From contig JAQFVV010000111.1 of NCBI GenBank assembly GCA_028023455.1, positions 1,805,909 to 1,869,908 of the forward strand: a stretch of 64,000 nt of DNA. Reading direction: 5' to 3'. A program made the position numbers and the translations under genes. Position 1 is the first letter of the stretch. Every line of letters begins with the position of its first letter. Origin of the DNA: Epiperipatus broadwayi (Eukaryota; Onychophora; Udeonychophora; Euonychophora; Peripatidae). Below, piece after piece: positions 1 to 12,200 of the stretch. The notes below the pieces were generated by a model. That model was not told the DNA's origin. It searched no databases and saw only the letters and a list, made by a program, of their open reading frames with translations.

Positions 1-479
1 TCCAGGAATACAGATTTAGAATTTGCATTTCTCACTATAATTTTAATGATGAATTTTAAAAATGAAGTATATATTTTAAAATAATAATGTAATTTTCATT
101 ACTATGTAAATTTTTTTGATGTCAGAATGGGTTGGAGGTAAAAGTTGTTAATAATTACATTTTCAAAAATAATCTTTTGGGTAAATGATTAGGTCAATGA
201 CTAATAAATAGATTATGTAAACTTTTTGTTAAAGTTCTAATTTGGGTCATTTACTTTTAATATTTTCCATTTCTTTACTTATTTATAACACAAATTATTT
301 TTCCAATTTTTAATTCATCTACATACTAATTGCTAATATTTTAATAATTAACTAACAAATTCAACACTTAAAAATAATTTAATTTTAAGATATACCAGTA
401 TCACATCACAATATGACAGCTCACTTTGGTGGGAATTTATTTTTTTCTCAGTGTTAACTGTAAAATACATTATATTTAG
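1..479. other. AT-rich non-coding DNA, left flank of LTR element
   Basis: No gene or recognisable element seen. It is presumably part of the long first intron of UBE2R2. The last four bases, TTAG at 476-479, match those after the LTR-type element at 7986-7989. Confidence 0.4.
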
Positions 480-2588
480 TGTAACGCACATACGAAGTTA
501 CATTATTTTTTTATTAGTAAACATGAAAAAAATAAAAGTTCACCAATAAAAACTTTTTTAAGAATTAAAAATTGGAAATGAAATATCATCTAAACTCAAA
601 TATATATATATATAATTGCACAGATTAAAAAAAAATATATTAAAATAAAACTATTAAAAATAGAAAAGGTATTTTAAAAGCAAAAACTTAAAAAGATTTA
701 GAGATAAAAATATATCTTTAAGTTTGGAAAACAAATTAATTGGTGTTATTGAAAAATGGAAATGATTGTTTTAATTAGTTAAATGTAAACTAGCCTTGGG
801 CATTTAAATGTATAAGCATAGGTCAGATAGGAAAGAAAAACAATGGAATCGGACCTCAACGAAAGGACCATCACATGGATGACGTAATGTCAATTGAATC
901 CTTAAAATTAATATAAAAGGAAGTTTGGAAATTATTAGGAGTTATTACAAGAAGACAGATGTGTTAAGTTGGAGAGGGTTGGAGGAGAAGGGATTGAAAG
1001 ACGCACTTTCAATTCCTTCAGTGGTTATAAAAAAAGAAAAGAAATGAAACATCGTTTTTTCTATACTGAGGACCACAGGATCATCGGGGGATTTAACATG
1101 GATTCCAAACGGCATGCAATGGATAAAGAGGAACGTTTTAAAAATTGTAAGAACTTTACAAACATTTTGAACACTAAGAACTTTAAAATATAAACTTTCC
1201 CTGTATTTAAAAAAAAATAGAAATAGATTCCTATCTGATCAAACTAAATTATTTATTAATTAGTTATAATTTTATTTGCTGTATTTTTTTTTTGTAAAAT
1301 CATTTCCATTTATTTTTTTTTTTGTTCTTTAAGTTTTTATTATGATTTCTGTTTTCGTTAAATTAAATTATATAAATGTTAAACTTAAGTCGAGCGTGAA
1401 TGGCTATATGGATTTGTAAAGTTATATTAGGGGAGGGTAATCTTAGGTTATTTTTTTCGTAGTTGAATTAGGTCAATGGATTGGATATATTGGTATAATT
1501 AGTAGATGTAGTACGAGATTCGCTATGGGCAGAATCGCTTTTCACGCTGCACACTTTCTTTTTGCCTATGGAATGCGATCGCAAGTCAGCAAAATGACCG
1601 CAGTCTTTTCCTATGGAGTTTTTTTTTTTATTGCTCTTATCGTCAGATAGATGTAGTATTCCTATCTGATGAAAGGCAATTTCTTCTCTTAACCTATTTG
1701 TGCTGTCGTAGTCGTATTACATTGAATACATCGATATATCAGATGGATTGAAGTTGGTTTGACTGCGAACTTTTGGCCTAAGGTTAAACAAGGATAGAAT
1801 ATTTTCTTTTCCAAATGCAAATCTATGCAGTCTATTCATACTCGACACTCTAAATAAAAATGCATTAAATTTAAGTTGGGTATAGACGCTTGCATGGGTT
1901 CATTACCGGTTAATTATGTTTTTGGTTTTCATATTTGATCAAAATATATAGACATTCGGTAAATACTGATACCTTACGGTGAGTATCTAAGATGTATTTA
2001 TGTCAGATGTCTTTTAAGTTGTTGGTGTATCTGCGGCATCTTATGATGAATGCTATTGGGTTTTTTATAAATTTCCCTCTGCAATTCCACCAATGATTTT
2101 ATATTTTGATCATTTATGTTTATTTTGAAATGTTTTTGACCGTGTAATCTATGTAACCGATTTATACTCAACATTAAAAACACATTTTATAAATCCATCT
2201 GTGCGAACTTATAAAATTTAAAATATAAACTTATAAAAATTAAAATGTAAAATCAAATTCTAAAATCAAGTTAAAATTATAAAGTAAAAGTATTGTTAAA
2301 ATGATTCAAAATTTATATGTGCGTTAATAAATGTTTGTGTGTATAATTACTGGCAGTGGCTTATTTTATTCTTTTAAAAAAAAAATTCTTAGATAAGAAT
2401 TTATAAAATATAAATCTCTGCTATTCCACTGAGCTAGTGACAATGGGCTAATGACCGGAATCAACCAATATAAGTTTTTTTTTTAAACTTACGTATCTGC
2501 CTACTATATAAATTTTTTTAGGTTCAAATGCCTAGATGGCGCCCTTGTAGTGCAGGTTACGTTAAGTCCCCTCATCCGGATCGTTATA
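480..2588 (+). repeat. Left 2.1-kb direct repeat (5' LTR-like)
   Basis: It matches 5871-7985 over its full length with substitutions and small indels, mostly in homopolymers. It holds a TATAAAAG at 912-919 and an AATAAA at 1853-1858, as expected for LTR transcription signals. The open frame at 969-1193 is not preserved in the other copy and has no recognisable domain. Confidence 0.8.
912..919 (+). promoter_or_regulatory. TATA box candidate in left LTR-like repeat
   Basis: TATAAAAG is kept in the right copy at 6308-6315. It would place transcription start near 940-950, giving a U3 of about 460 bp and an unusually long R-U5. Confidence 0.35.
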
Positions 2589-2590
2589 AC

Positions 2591-2607
2591 TGGCTTCCCA
2601 ACTTGGG
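2591..2607 (+). other. Primer-binding-site-like motif
   Basis: TGGCTTCCCAACTTGGG starts two bases after the left direct repeat. PBS motifs start with TGG, the complement of the tRNA CCA end. The cognate tRNA is not identified. Confidence 0.4.
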
Positions 2608-3307
2608 CCGATCTTTAATAAACCACCAGTACCCGGAGCAAATGTTCTCAAAGGAAATATTCTTATCTATTAACATAAAACCGTATACGTTGAAACTGTG
2701 AGATTTGTATTCAAATCTTAGTTTCATCTTAGTTCTGTCATCATTCTACCTCTCGCCCCTTTTAGTATGGGTTTACATTGATTCTGACCTTGAATATCGG
2801 ATTAATGCGTAATAATATACAATATCTGTAAATTGTTTAAATAAATAAAAAAATGTTATATATGCGCACATACTCCGATAAGCTTATTTAAAAATAACGC
2901 ATTGCAAGGTATTATTAAATTGCTGTGCATAAGTTGTATAAAGTTAAATAATCCTATTAATTATTCTGATAGGTTTAAATAATATTTTAAATTATAAAAA
3001 AAATCAATAATTATATTTTAAAACGTAAACAGATTATTATTTAGGTCAGGTCCAGGTAATACTTAAATTATGAAAATAAATAATTCTCAAATAAAATAAA
3101 GATGCTTTTAAAAATTCCCCTGCTAATTAAAGGCAAATCATAGTGGGAGGGGGAAAGAGATGACAGAGCTAAAAGGTATTTTAAACATACAGAAACAAAG
3201 AAAAAAGTTTGTTAAAAACAACTTTTATAAATTACGTCATGTAAAAGGTAAAATTTAAAAAGTGATCAGATTGAAATTCCAACCTGTATAACTATTGCAT
3301 CCGTGAC

Positions 3308-3709
3308 CTAAAGGGATGTATGGCACAGACCCGAGAGACAGCTGCATGGATGATGTATTGCTCGATGGATCCCAGAGATAAGGAAAAAGAGAATAAAAAG
3401 ACAACTGATTGTTAAAATAATCAATGAAAGGCTAGAACCAGAAACGTTAATTCCAATTATGCTGTTTGTTATATTTTTTGCGATCCAAATTTTATATCTA
3501 GCAATGTGCCAAGAGTAGGCGCTGTGCGACGCTCCTCCGGACTGATGGCTATACAATATTAAAATTCCCACGAAAATGCAATAACCTAGAATTCTGCTAC
3601 TTCTGTTGAATAAATCTTCTCCTAAATGTAACTGCTGTTGAACCAGGAAACTCGGACTCTCCAAACAGTGTGCACACTTAAAATGAACTAAAGGTAACAT
3701 AATACCCAA
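3308..3709 (-). CDS. Hypothetical membrane-type open frame in LTR element centre
   Basis: This 133-codon minus-strand frame is one of the longest in the window. It has two hydrophobic stretches: ILGYCIFVGILILY near residue 40, and SLSLIILTISCLFILFFLIS near residue 95. Between them YSWHIARYKIWIAKNI faintly recalls the loop of CD225/dispanin proteins (small residue, Ser, AR, then hydrophobic), but the Cys-rich first segment of that family is not evident. It has no homologue that I recognise with confidence and lies antisense to the element. It could be a captured gene fragment or a chance frame. Confidence 0.15.
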   Translation of the reverse strand: MGIMLPLVHFKCAHCLESPSFLVQQQLHLGEDLFNRSSRILGYCIFVGILILYSHQSGGASHSAYSWHIARYKIWIAKNITNSIIGINVSGSSLSLIILTISCLFILFFLISGIHRAIHHPCSCLSGLCHTSL

Positions 3710-4393
3710 GAATAAAAATTGTTTTGTAACTTTAATTGAACTCTATACTTCTAATATATTAATTTCATTTTCAATTTCTACTATTATGTAATTCTAAAAT
3801 TAAATATATATAACTTTCTGTAATAATACTATTTTATAATGAACCTTGTAAATTAGTCTATCTACTATTATTCTACTTGGGTATCCAAATTTTTATTGTA
3901 TTCGTTAAGATTATATTTCATGCCCACGTGGTTTTGGAGCTGATGTTTTTTTTTTTTTTATCTAATTCGCGGAAGGGCCACCCTCTTCTGCAAGTTAATA
4001 TTATAACAGCAAATCATATTGGTTAATAGATTTCAGCTCGGGAATCATATAATATTTTTAATGTTTTATAAAGACGAGATCTATATTATTAGTTAGTGTA
4101 TTTGTTAATGGGCTATCATTCACATTAGGTTAGTTCAATCTTAAATAAAGCCATTATGTTAAGAAGAAAAGGGGGAGTTTTTAATGATAGTAAATTAAAT
4201 GCTAGTCGTGTGGAGATTGGGGATAGATTTATATTATCTTGCCAAGCATAGAATAAGTAAATGCGTTTGCATTAGAGTTGTGAACTGCGCTAGTTATTGA
4301 TACATGAATTTTATATCGCAGAAATGTAAAAGAGGTACTGTAAACGTTTTGTTCTCGCACTGAAGGAGCATGCAAAATATATAATAGCACGGA

Positions 4394-4602
4394 ACCTTGT
4401 CACGCGGTCGGGGATGGAAAGGCTGCGACCTCATACCGACACTGCGCTCGTGACCACTCCTAAGGGCTCTGACCCGATGTTTGGCCAACCCTCTTCTTAT
4501 TCTAATAGTAATTACCTTATCATGCGATCGGGGATGGAAAGGCTATGACCTCATACCGATACCACGCTCGTGACATACCTACAGGGCTCCGATCCGACGT
4601 TT
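4394..4602 (+). repeat. Two diverged copies of an approx. 90-bp GC-richer block, period 120 bp
   Basis: 4394-4482 and 4514-4602 both carry GGGGATGGAAAGGCT, CCTCATACCGA, CGCTCGTGAC and GGGCTC, with substitutions between them. Both are preceded by TAATAG. They stand out as GC-richer islands inside the element. Confidence 0.75.
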
Positions 4603-5870
4603 GATTGTCCCACCAGCCTCCAACATTTCTTCTGCAATTATCCTTTTAGAAAGCCGATTCTCTTATAGCTCGGCAGTATCCATGCTACCGCAGGTTGCTT
4701 TAATAAATAATTATAAAGTTTATGCTGGGTCTAGCTCCACTCCTCCACATCTGTTAATCTTTAGTAAATTATTAGAATAGATATTAATATTATAAAGTAA
4801 ATGGGATGATAGCTTTGTGAACGAATGAACTCCTCATTAAGATATCGTAGCGTGACTCGACATATTCGCCACTTACAATATGAGGCATGTGATGTAAGTT
4901 ATATTGATATCCAGGTAGCGTAATATAATTAACTATGTAAATTAACCGCAATTAAATATTGAAATATCCATGTCTGTGTCTGCTTAATTTAAATAATAAT
5001 TAGTATCACTCATATAAATGAATAGTAGAATATAGTAGTAGTCCGTAAGATGAAACCATTAATTAGAGTCTCTTGTTTACCTGACCACCGGGCCTAGAAA
5101 ATAATGCTATTGTTAGGGTAGATGCGTTGTCAAGTGGGTTTTGTTGTGAATGAAACTACTAGGTTCGAATACGGTATCACAGGCCCTGAACCCACCTGTT
5201 ATGCCGCCATTCGAACGTGGTGGTGGAATTTTGCAACATGTTAACAAGGCATAGAAAATCTTACCGTTACGTTAAATCTTATAAAAGCACTGCCAGAAAG
5301 AAATAGCACATATATTAAACATGAGAAAGTATAAATAATTTTAAAACTAATTTTTTGTTAAAAAAAAGTCAAAAGGTTGCAATTAATGTTTCTTTTTTTT
5401 TTTTTAATGTGTTTAGGAGCACACAGCCACGTAAGTTTATGATTGTAAATGTGGTACCTTACGATGAGTACTGTTTGGGAATTTACTTCATAGTAACCCT
5501 ATTTAAGCATTTCAATCAGTCATAAATAAGTTGGTGGTATTTATAATTGTGCTGCAGATATACACGTATAAACCCATTATCTTTCAAAACGTATTTACTT
5601 CAATGCAACCTTCTTAAATAAATAACTTACTTGTCATGCCGTGCGTAAAAATAAAATGTATAAAAAAATAGAATGCTTGGGGGGAGGAGGCATAGACATA
5701 AATGGTCCTTAGGAAAACGATAGTCAACATTTGTTTTTGTATATAATCTTTGTAAAAATTACTAACCGAATGTTTTTGTAAATGTTTTCGTTAATCGTGT
5801 ATCGTAATTACTAACCCTAAGTAAATTTTTTTTTTTTTGTTCATTTTTTTTTTAAGCAAGTTTACTGATA

Positions 5871-7985
5871 TGTAACAGGCACATACAACGTTACATTATT
5901 TTTTTTATTAGTAAACATGAAAAAAATAAAAGTTCACCAATAAAAACTTTTTTAAGAATTAAAAATTGGAAATGAAATATCATCTAAACTCAAATATATA
6001 TATATATAATCGCACAGATAAAAAAAAAAAATATTAAAATAAAACTTTATTAAAAATAGAAAAGGTATTTTAAAAGCAAAAACTTAAAAAGATTTAGAGA
6101 TAAAAATATATCTTTAAGTTTGGAAAACAAATTAATTGGTGTTATTGAAAAATGGAAATGATTGTTTTAATTAGTTAAATGTAAACTAGCCTTGGGCATT
6201 TAAATGTATAAGCATAGGTCAGATAGGAGAGAAAAACAATGGAATCGGACCTCAGCAAAAGGACCATCACATCGATGACGTAATGTCAATTGAATCCTGA
6301 AAATTAATATAAAAGGAAAAGTTTGGAAATTAGTAGGAGTTATTACAAGAAGACTGAGATGTGTTAAGTTGGAGAGGGTTGGAGGAGAAGGATTGAAAGA
6401 CGCACTTTCAATTCCTTCAGTGGTTATTAAAAAAAAGGAAAAGAAATGAAACATCGTTTTTTCTATACTGAGGATCACAGGATCATCGGGGGATTTAATG
6501 TGGATTCCAAATGGCATGCAATGGATAAAGAGGAATGTTTTAAAAATCATAAAAACTTTACAAACATTTTGAAACACTAAGAACTTTAAAATATAAACTT
6601 TCCCTGTATTTAAAAAAAAATAGAAATAGATTCCTATCTGACCAAACTAAATTATTTATTAATTAGTTATAATTTTATTTGCTGTATTTTTTTTTTGTAA
6701 AATCATTTCCATTTATTTTTTTTTTGTTCTTTAAGTTTTTATTATGATTTCTGTTTTCGTTAAATTAAATTATATAAATGTTAAACTTAAGTCGGGCGTG
6801 AATGGCTATATGGATTTGTAAAGTTATATTAGGGGAGGGTAATCTTAGGTTATTTGTTTCGTAGTTGAATTAGGTCAATGGATTGGATGTATTGATGTAA
6901 TTAGTAGATGTAGTACAAGATTCGCTACCGGCAGAATCGCTTTTCACGCCGCACACTTTCTTTTTGCCTATGGAATGCGATCGTAAGTCGACAAAATGAC
7001 CGCAGTCTTTTCCTATGGAGTTTTTTTTTTATTGCTCTTATCGTCAGATAGATGTAGTATTCCTATCTGATGAAAGGCCATTTCTTCTCTTAACCTATTT
7101 GTGCTGTCGTAGTCATATTACATTGAATACATCGATATATCAGATGGATTGAAGTTGGTTTGACTGCGAACTTTTGGCCTAAGGTTAAACAAGGATAGAA
7201 TATTTTCTTTTCCAAATGCAAATCTATGCAGTCTATTCATACTCGACACTCTAAATAAAAATGCATTAAATTTAAGTTGGGTATAGACGCTTGCATGGGT
7301 TCGTTACCAGTTAATTATGCTTTTGGTTTTCATATTTGATCAAAATATATAGACATTCGGTAAATACTGATACCTTACGGTGAGTATCTAAGATGTATTA
7401 TGTCGGATGTCTTTTAAGTTGTTGGTGTCCTTGCGCCGTCTTATGATGAATGCTATTGGGTTTCTTATAAATTTCCCTCTGCAATTCCACCAATGATTTT
7501 ATATTTTGATCGTTTATGTTTATTTTGAAATGTTTTTAACCGTGTAATCTATGTAACCGATTTATACTCAACATTAAAAACACATTTTATAAATCCATCT
7601 GTGCGAACTTATAAAATTTAAAATGTAAACTTATAAAAATTAAAATGTAAAATCAAGTTAAAATTATAAAGTAAAAGTAATGTTAAAATGATTCAAAATT
7701 TATATGTGCGTTAATAAATGTTTGTGTGTATAATTACTGGCAGTGGCTTATTTTATTCTTTTAAAAAAAAAAAAAAAAATTCTTAGATAAGAATTTATAA
7801 AATATAAATCTCTGCTATTCCACTGAGCTAGTGACAATGGGTTAACGACCGGAATCAACCAATATAAGTTTTTTTTTTTTTAAACTTACGTATCTGCCTA
7901 CTATATAAATTTTTCTAGGTTCAAATGCCTAGACGGCGCCCTTGTAGTGCAGGTTACGTTAAGTCCCCTTATCCGGATCGTTATA
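5871..7985 (+). repeat. Right 2.1-kb direct repeat (3' LTR-like)
   Basis: Second copy of 480-2588, starting TGTAAC and ending GTTATA, with the TATA box at 6308-6315. High identity to the left copy points to a fairly recent insertion. The minus-strand open frame at 6200-6577 is not kept in the left copy and is not called as a gene. Confidence 0.8.
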
Positions 7986-9165
7986 TTAGGTAGAAGTAAA
8001 GTGGTTTATACTATTCAAGATAATCATGTCAAACTGAGAACAATTTATAAGCAATTTTCATTTTGTCATAGGTCTGTTTGATTTGATGTAGTAAATATAT
8101 GGCAAACTCAAGAACTTGAAATCCCTGCATGAAATCTGACCTTTCACTTCTGGTGCTCAAATATAAACAAATGATTTAGTTTTTTATTTTACTATTAAGA
8201 CATATATCTGAAGAATCTTGAGTCATCCCAAACTACTTTATCTTTTGTGAAATTCAGTCATATTTTAAAGTAGATGCTCACTCTAAATCCCAAGTAACTT
8301 TTCCTAAACAATTTTCATAAATGAATCATAATATTATTCCATAATACACTCTGTATGATCTTTTTCATCCCATGTTTTGTCTTTACTTTTGCCATTACAG
8401 AACCTAAATGTTTAATCCATATTTTTTAAAAGAAGAAAAAGAAAAAATATATATTTATTTTATAAATGCTTTTTTCTTCCTATCATCATTGTTTAGTTGC
8501 AGTGAAATAATCCTCAAAAGAAATTGAATTTGAATTCTTATTTCAATTTCCAGTCATCATTCTTATTGTCACAATTTTACTAAATCTTTGAAAAATAAAA
8601 TCTTTATTTTGATTTGCAGTAGCATTTAAATTTTTTATTCCTTATTTTTATTTTTTTTATACTCGAGATTCATCTGCTATCATTCTAATCATATATCAAA
8701 CTTACAGAGAAATGGATTACTTTTTGGATCTTTAGATTTCCCATTTGGGTTTTTAATATCCACCAACATATATAGAAATTTTTTGGCTTATTTAGGCTTA
8801 GATTCTAAGCAATAATTTATTATAATTAAGCAGTAATATATTAAATAATAGTGGTCTTTTGATACAGTTTATTAAAGATCAATAGTCAGATTTATGTTTT
8901 TTTGTGAAGTAGAAAGAATGTCAAAGCATATTATTTTAACAAAAGTTTTAAAATATAAACTTTTCAAATACAACTAACTAGTAAGTATACTTTATTTTTG
9001 TTCCAAATTTTTTTGTTTGGATGTTATTAATATTATATAATATTTTGATATTTTTCAATGTTTCTCTTCATAAATATAACAAATCTGAAAATTGATAATT
9101 ATTGTCTGTTTATATGTATATATGCACTTAATAATATTAATAATGTGTAAAAAAAATTTTCTTAG
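7986..9165 (+). other. UBE2R2: Presumed intron upstream of first visible UBE2R2 exon
   Basis: AT-rich intron-like sequence ending in the 3' splice site at 9164-9165. No exon resembling the UBE2R2 N terminus (NWEVAIFGPPN to GGYFK) is seen here or further left. Confidence 0.6.
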
Positions 9166-9252
9166 GCACACATGAAATTTCCTCATGATTATCCTTATTC
9201 GCCACCAAGTATTCGTTTTCTAACCAAAGTTTGGCATCCAAATGTTTATGAG
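9166..9252 (+). CDS. UBE2R2: UBE2R2 coding exon (second of the gene by homology)
   Basis: This exon encodes 29 residues from [15 protein letters not shown] to KVWHPNVYE, the beta-sheet region of the UBC fold and the HPN motif that helps stabilise the active site. The acceptor is a T-rich tract ending in cttag, the donor is GTACGT, and both ends are in phase 0. In human UBE2R2 the preceding residues end in GGYFK; that exon is not found between 1 and 9165. Confidence 0.95.
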
Positions 9253-12200
9253 GTACGTTTATAAGTTTATTCTAAGAAAATAAAACTTTGAAATTTTATT
9301 TATTTATTTACTAGATAATTAACTGTTGTGTAAAAATGTTATTAATAAATTTCAGTATTTGTTTTAATTATGTATGTAATTCTTTATTTATTCTGTGTAT
9401 TTGAATTTTAAAATGATAAAAACAAAAGAAATTGCTATAATTTAATACATCATTTTGTCATATAATTCAGTAAATTAATTTTCAAATTAATAAAGATTAT
9501 TTATGAATATTACTGTATTTTTTAAATCAGTAAGCTTACCGAATTAGCTATTCATTAGCATTTCCAATCATTATCAAACTGTAGAATGAAAGTCTCACCA
9601 AGTTTAATTAAGTTTCTTTGAACCCTAGTTTCTCTTTTCGACAATCCACCAGAAAACTTGCTTATTTCATCCATCCATCTTATGTGGGTTTTTTTTTCCA
9701 GTATAAAACTCCTAATATCCATTTATTATCATTTCTCTAGCATTATTATGTCTAATCTAGCTCCATTTCATTCTCTTAATTTTTCACTAATGTCACTACC
9801 CGTTTATTCTCTCACCGATGTGAACTATTGTTGTTATTCCTAACAAATTTCTCCATATATCATTGAATGATCTGAAATCTCTGTATTGTTCTTCTGTTAA
9901 CTATACAAGTCTTTTCAAACACATAAGGCATATTTCTTTTTAATATTAAGCTATTTCTATCAAAAAGCACTCCATTCAAATTTAATTCTCTGATTCATTT
10001 TATTCGTTATGTTTCCATCTGTAGTAATAAAATGACTAAAATATTTGCAATTGTTAACTTTTTTTTATTTATCATTATCAATTTTTATTTTCTTCTCTTG
10101 TGAAAATCCATTGAATATATTTCGTCTTTTCATCATTTATCTTTAGTCCTACTTTATTTTCATCTGATAACTCTCAACATTTACTCAAGTTCTGAAGCAT
10201 TATTTACAAGAACAACCACACCATCTGCAAAATCTAAATAATTTAAATAATCTGCATTTACTTTTATTCCCTTATCTTGCCATTTTAATCCACAAAATAA
10301 TTCTTATAAAACTGCTATAGAATTACCATGTTGCACGCCCTTATCAATGTTAATCTTCTTAGTATCACTATGTAATTTAATTATTACTGTTGTATTTTGA
10401 TAAATATTCTTCGGAGTATCGATGATCCAATGCTTTAATCACTGTAGAAATGCTTATAGAATCAAATGTTTTTTTATAATCTACAAACCCAAACCATACT
10501 GGCAACTCATATTCATTGGTCTTTTCTATAGTTTTTTTTGTTCAATACTTGGATGTGATCCATTGTGCTAAAACCACTTTTAAATCCAGCTTGTTTTCTT
10601 GGTTAATTAAAATCCAGAGTTCACTTTGCAGATGAGTTGTAATAGTCTTGGTAAAGATTAATTTTGTATAAAATTGATAAAAAATTGGTAGGTCTATAAT
10701 TTCTAATAACTTTTTTATCATCTTTCTTAAATATCAATATTATTATTGCAATATTTTAATCATCTGATACATTTTTATCATTTACACATTTGATATATAA
10801 TTTTGTCAATTCTATTTATTCACCTTCTTATTTTAATTTAAGATATTGATTATAATACCGTCATTTCCTGGAGCTTTTCTTCATTTAAAATGCTGGGCAA
10901 TTCAAAAGATGTAATAATTGTAAGGGTTGCTTTGTTTTCTTGTTCTTTATTAATAGTTCTTCTTATTACAGAAATAATTTTAGTAGTATATTGTTTTACA
11001 CTTTTTGAAACTTTTGTTCTGTTCTTCCAATTCATGCCAATCTTTCTTCATTTGAAAGTGATCTGCAGTTGTAAATATCTAAATAAAAGGTGATCATTGC
11101 AATGGCAGCCTGAATCCACAATCAAGATTTTTTGCACCTTTAACTATCAACTGCTGTTTGGCTGGCAACTTCACATCCTCCTGAAAATAATTTAGTTTTG
11201 TCATAATTATTAATATTATAATATGTTGTTTTAAAACAATTATGTTTTCATTGCCTTTTTTATTTCTCCTCTCTCTTTATCTTATTCAGAGCTTTCCTTT
11301 ATTTGTTTGAGCTGACAATGAAGCATTGGACTTCTAGTCATTAGAGAAATAACAGTAATATTGTAATAAAAAAGGAATCAAAACAATGAAGTGTATAATT
11401 GTCCTTTTAAAGCAGTAGTATGATAAATACATTCATATTGAATATCAATAATCTAGTAACTGGTCTTTTAATCCTAATACTAGTATGAGAAGCCACTTCA
11501 AATTTATGTGATAGCTAGATTTTATCATTTGGGCATGGCTTAAAACTTATTCAAATAATATTTTTTATTTAATCTTGAATAATGTATACATTTCAAAAAC
11601 ACCAAAAGAGAAAATTATCCATTTCCTCTAGGAAATAATATTTATTTTTTGCCTAAAATAAATTAAATAACATTTTTGTATTATTTATATAATTATTAAT
11701 TAAAAACTAGCAAGAACTTTGTTATAAGAAAATATAATAAAATAAAAAAAAAGGTAAACTTTAATCATCAAATGTTATTAAAAAGCTGATGCATTATTGC
11801 AAGAAAGCGAGCAAAACTTCAATTGATTTTCTTTATAAAAGGTTATTTGATAAATGTAAAATATAAATTTTAGTAAATATACAGAACAGATTGTAAATCC
11901 AATAGGTATTTAAATTAAGTTATTGTTATATTTGCATAAGTTTTCAGCAGCCTAGATTTATAAAGAAATAGAAGGTTGTTGAATATTTGTTATATGATGT
12001 TATTGCTATTTTTAAAGGCTGAGGAACCAGAGGTATCAGTTTATTGAGCTTACATATATTAAAAATTTCAAGAATTAAAAATTGTACTAAAAAGAAATAG
12101 CATGTTTATGAACCAACTAACCTCATTTGTAATGGGTAATCTAAATAAAATTTTAAAAAATGAATTTTAAAATGTGCTTCAGTTTATCAAGTTTGTTTAA

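Larger units (their letters stand above)
2589..5870 (+). other. Central region of LTR-type element
   Basis: It is 3.3 kb, less AT-rich than its surroundings in places, without recognisable retroviral domains in any frame. It contains a 120-bp-period duplication (4394-4602), a G-rich purine run near 5680-5692, and a 133-codon minus-strand open frame (3308-3709). Confidence 0.5.
480..7985 (+). mobile_element. LTR-type retroelement, about 7.5 kb, without recognisable gag/pol
   Basis: Two long direct repeats (480-2588 and 5871-7985), a few percent different by eye, flank a 3.3-kb centre. Each repeat starts TGTAAC and ends GTTATA, a near-perfect 6-bp inverted pair of the kind that bounds LTRs. 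TTAG occurs just outside both ends, a plausible 4-bp target duplication. Two bases after the left repeat comes TGGCTTCCCAACTTGGG, placed and shaped like a tRNA primer binding site for plus-strand orientation. No protease, reverse transcriptase, RNase H or integrase motif is visible in the centre, so it resembles a non-autonomous large retrotransposon derivative. Against this, no clear polypurine tract abuts the right repeat and the ends are TG...TA rather than TG...CA. Confidence 0.65.

Noticed and set aside
5671-5700. Polypurine tract for the LTR-type element
   Set aside because: The G-rich run is about 180 bp before the right repeat instead of adjacent to it.
6200-6577. 125-codon minus-strand frame in the right LTR-like repeat
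   Set aside because: The frame is broken in the left copy of the same repeat, so it is not under selection.
1-9165. Missing first exon of UBE2R2
   Set aside because: No frame resembling the N-terminal UBC helix or the NWEVAIFGPPN and GGYFK blocks was found, so the exon must lie outside the window.
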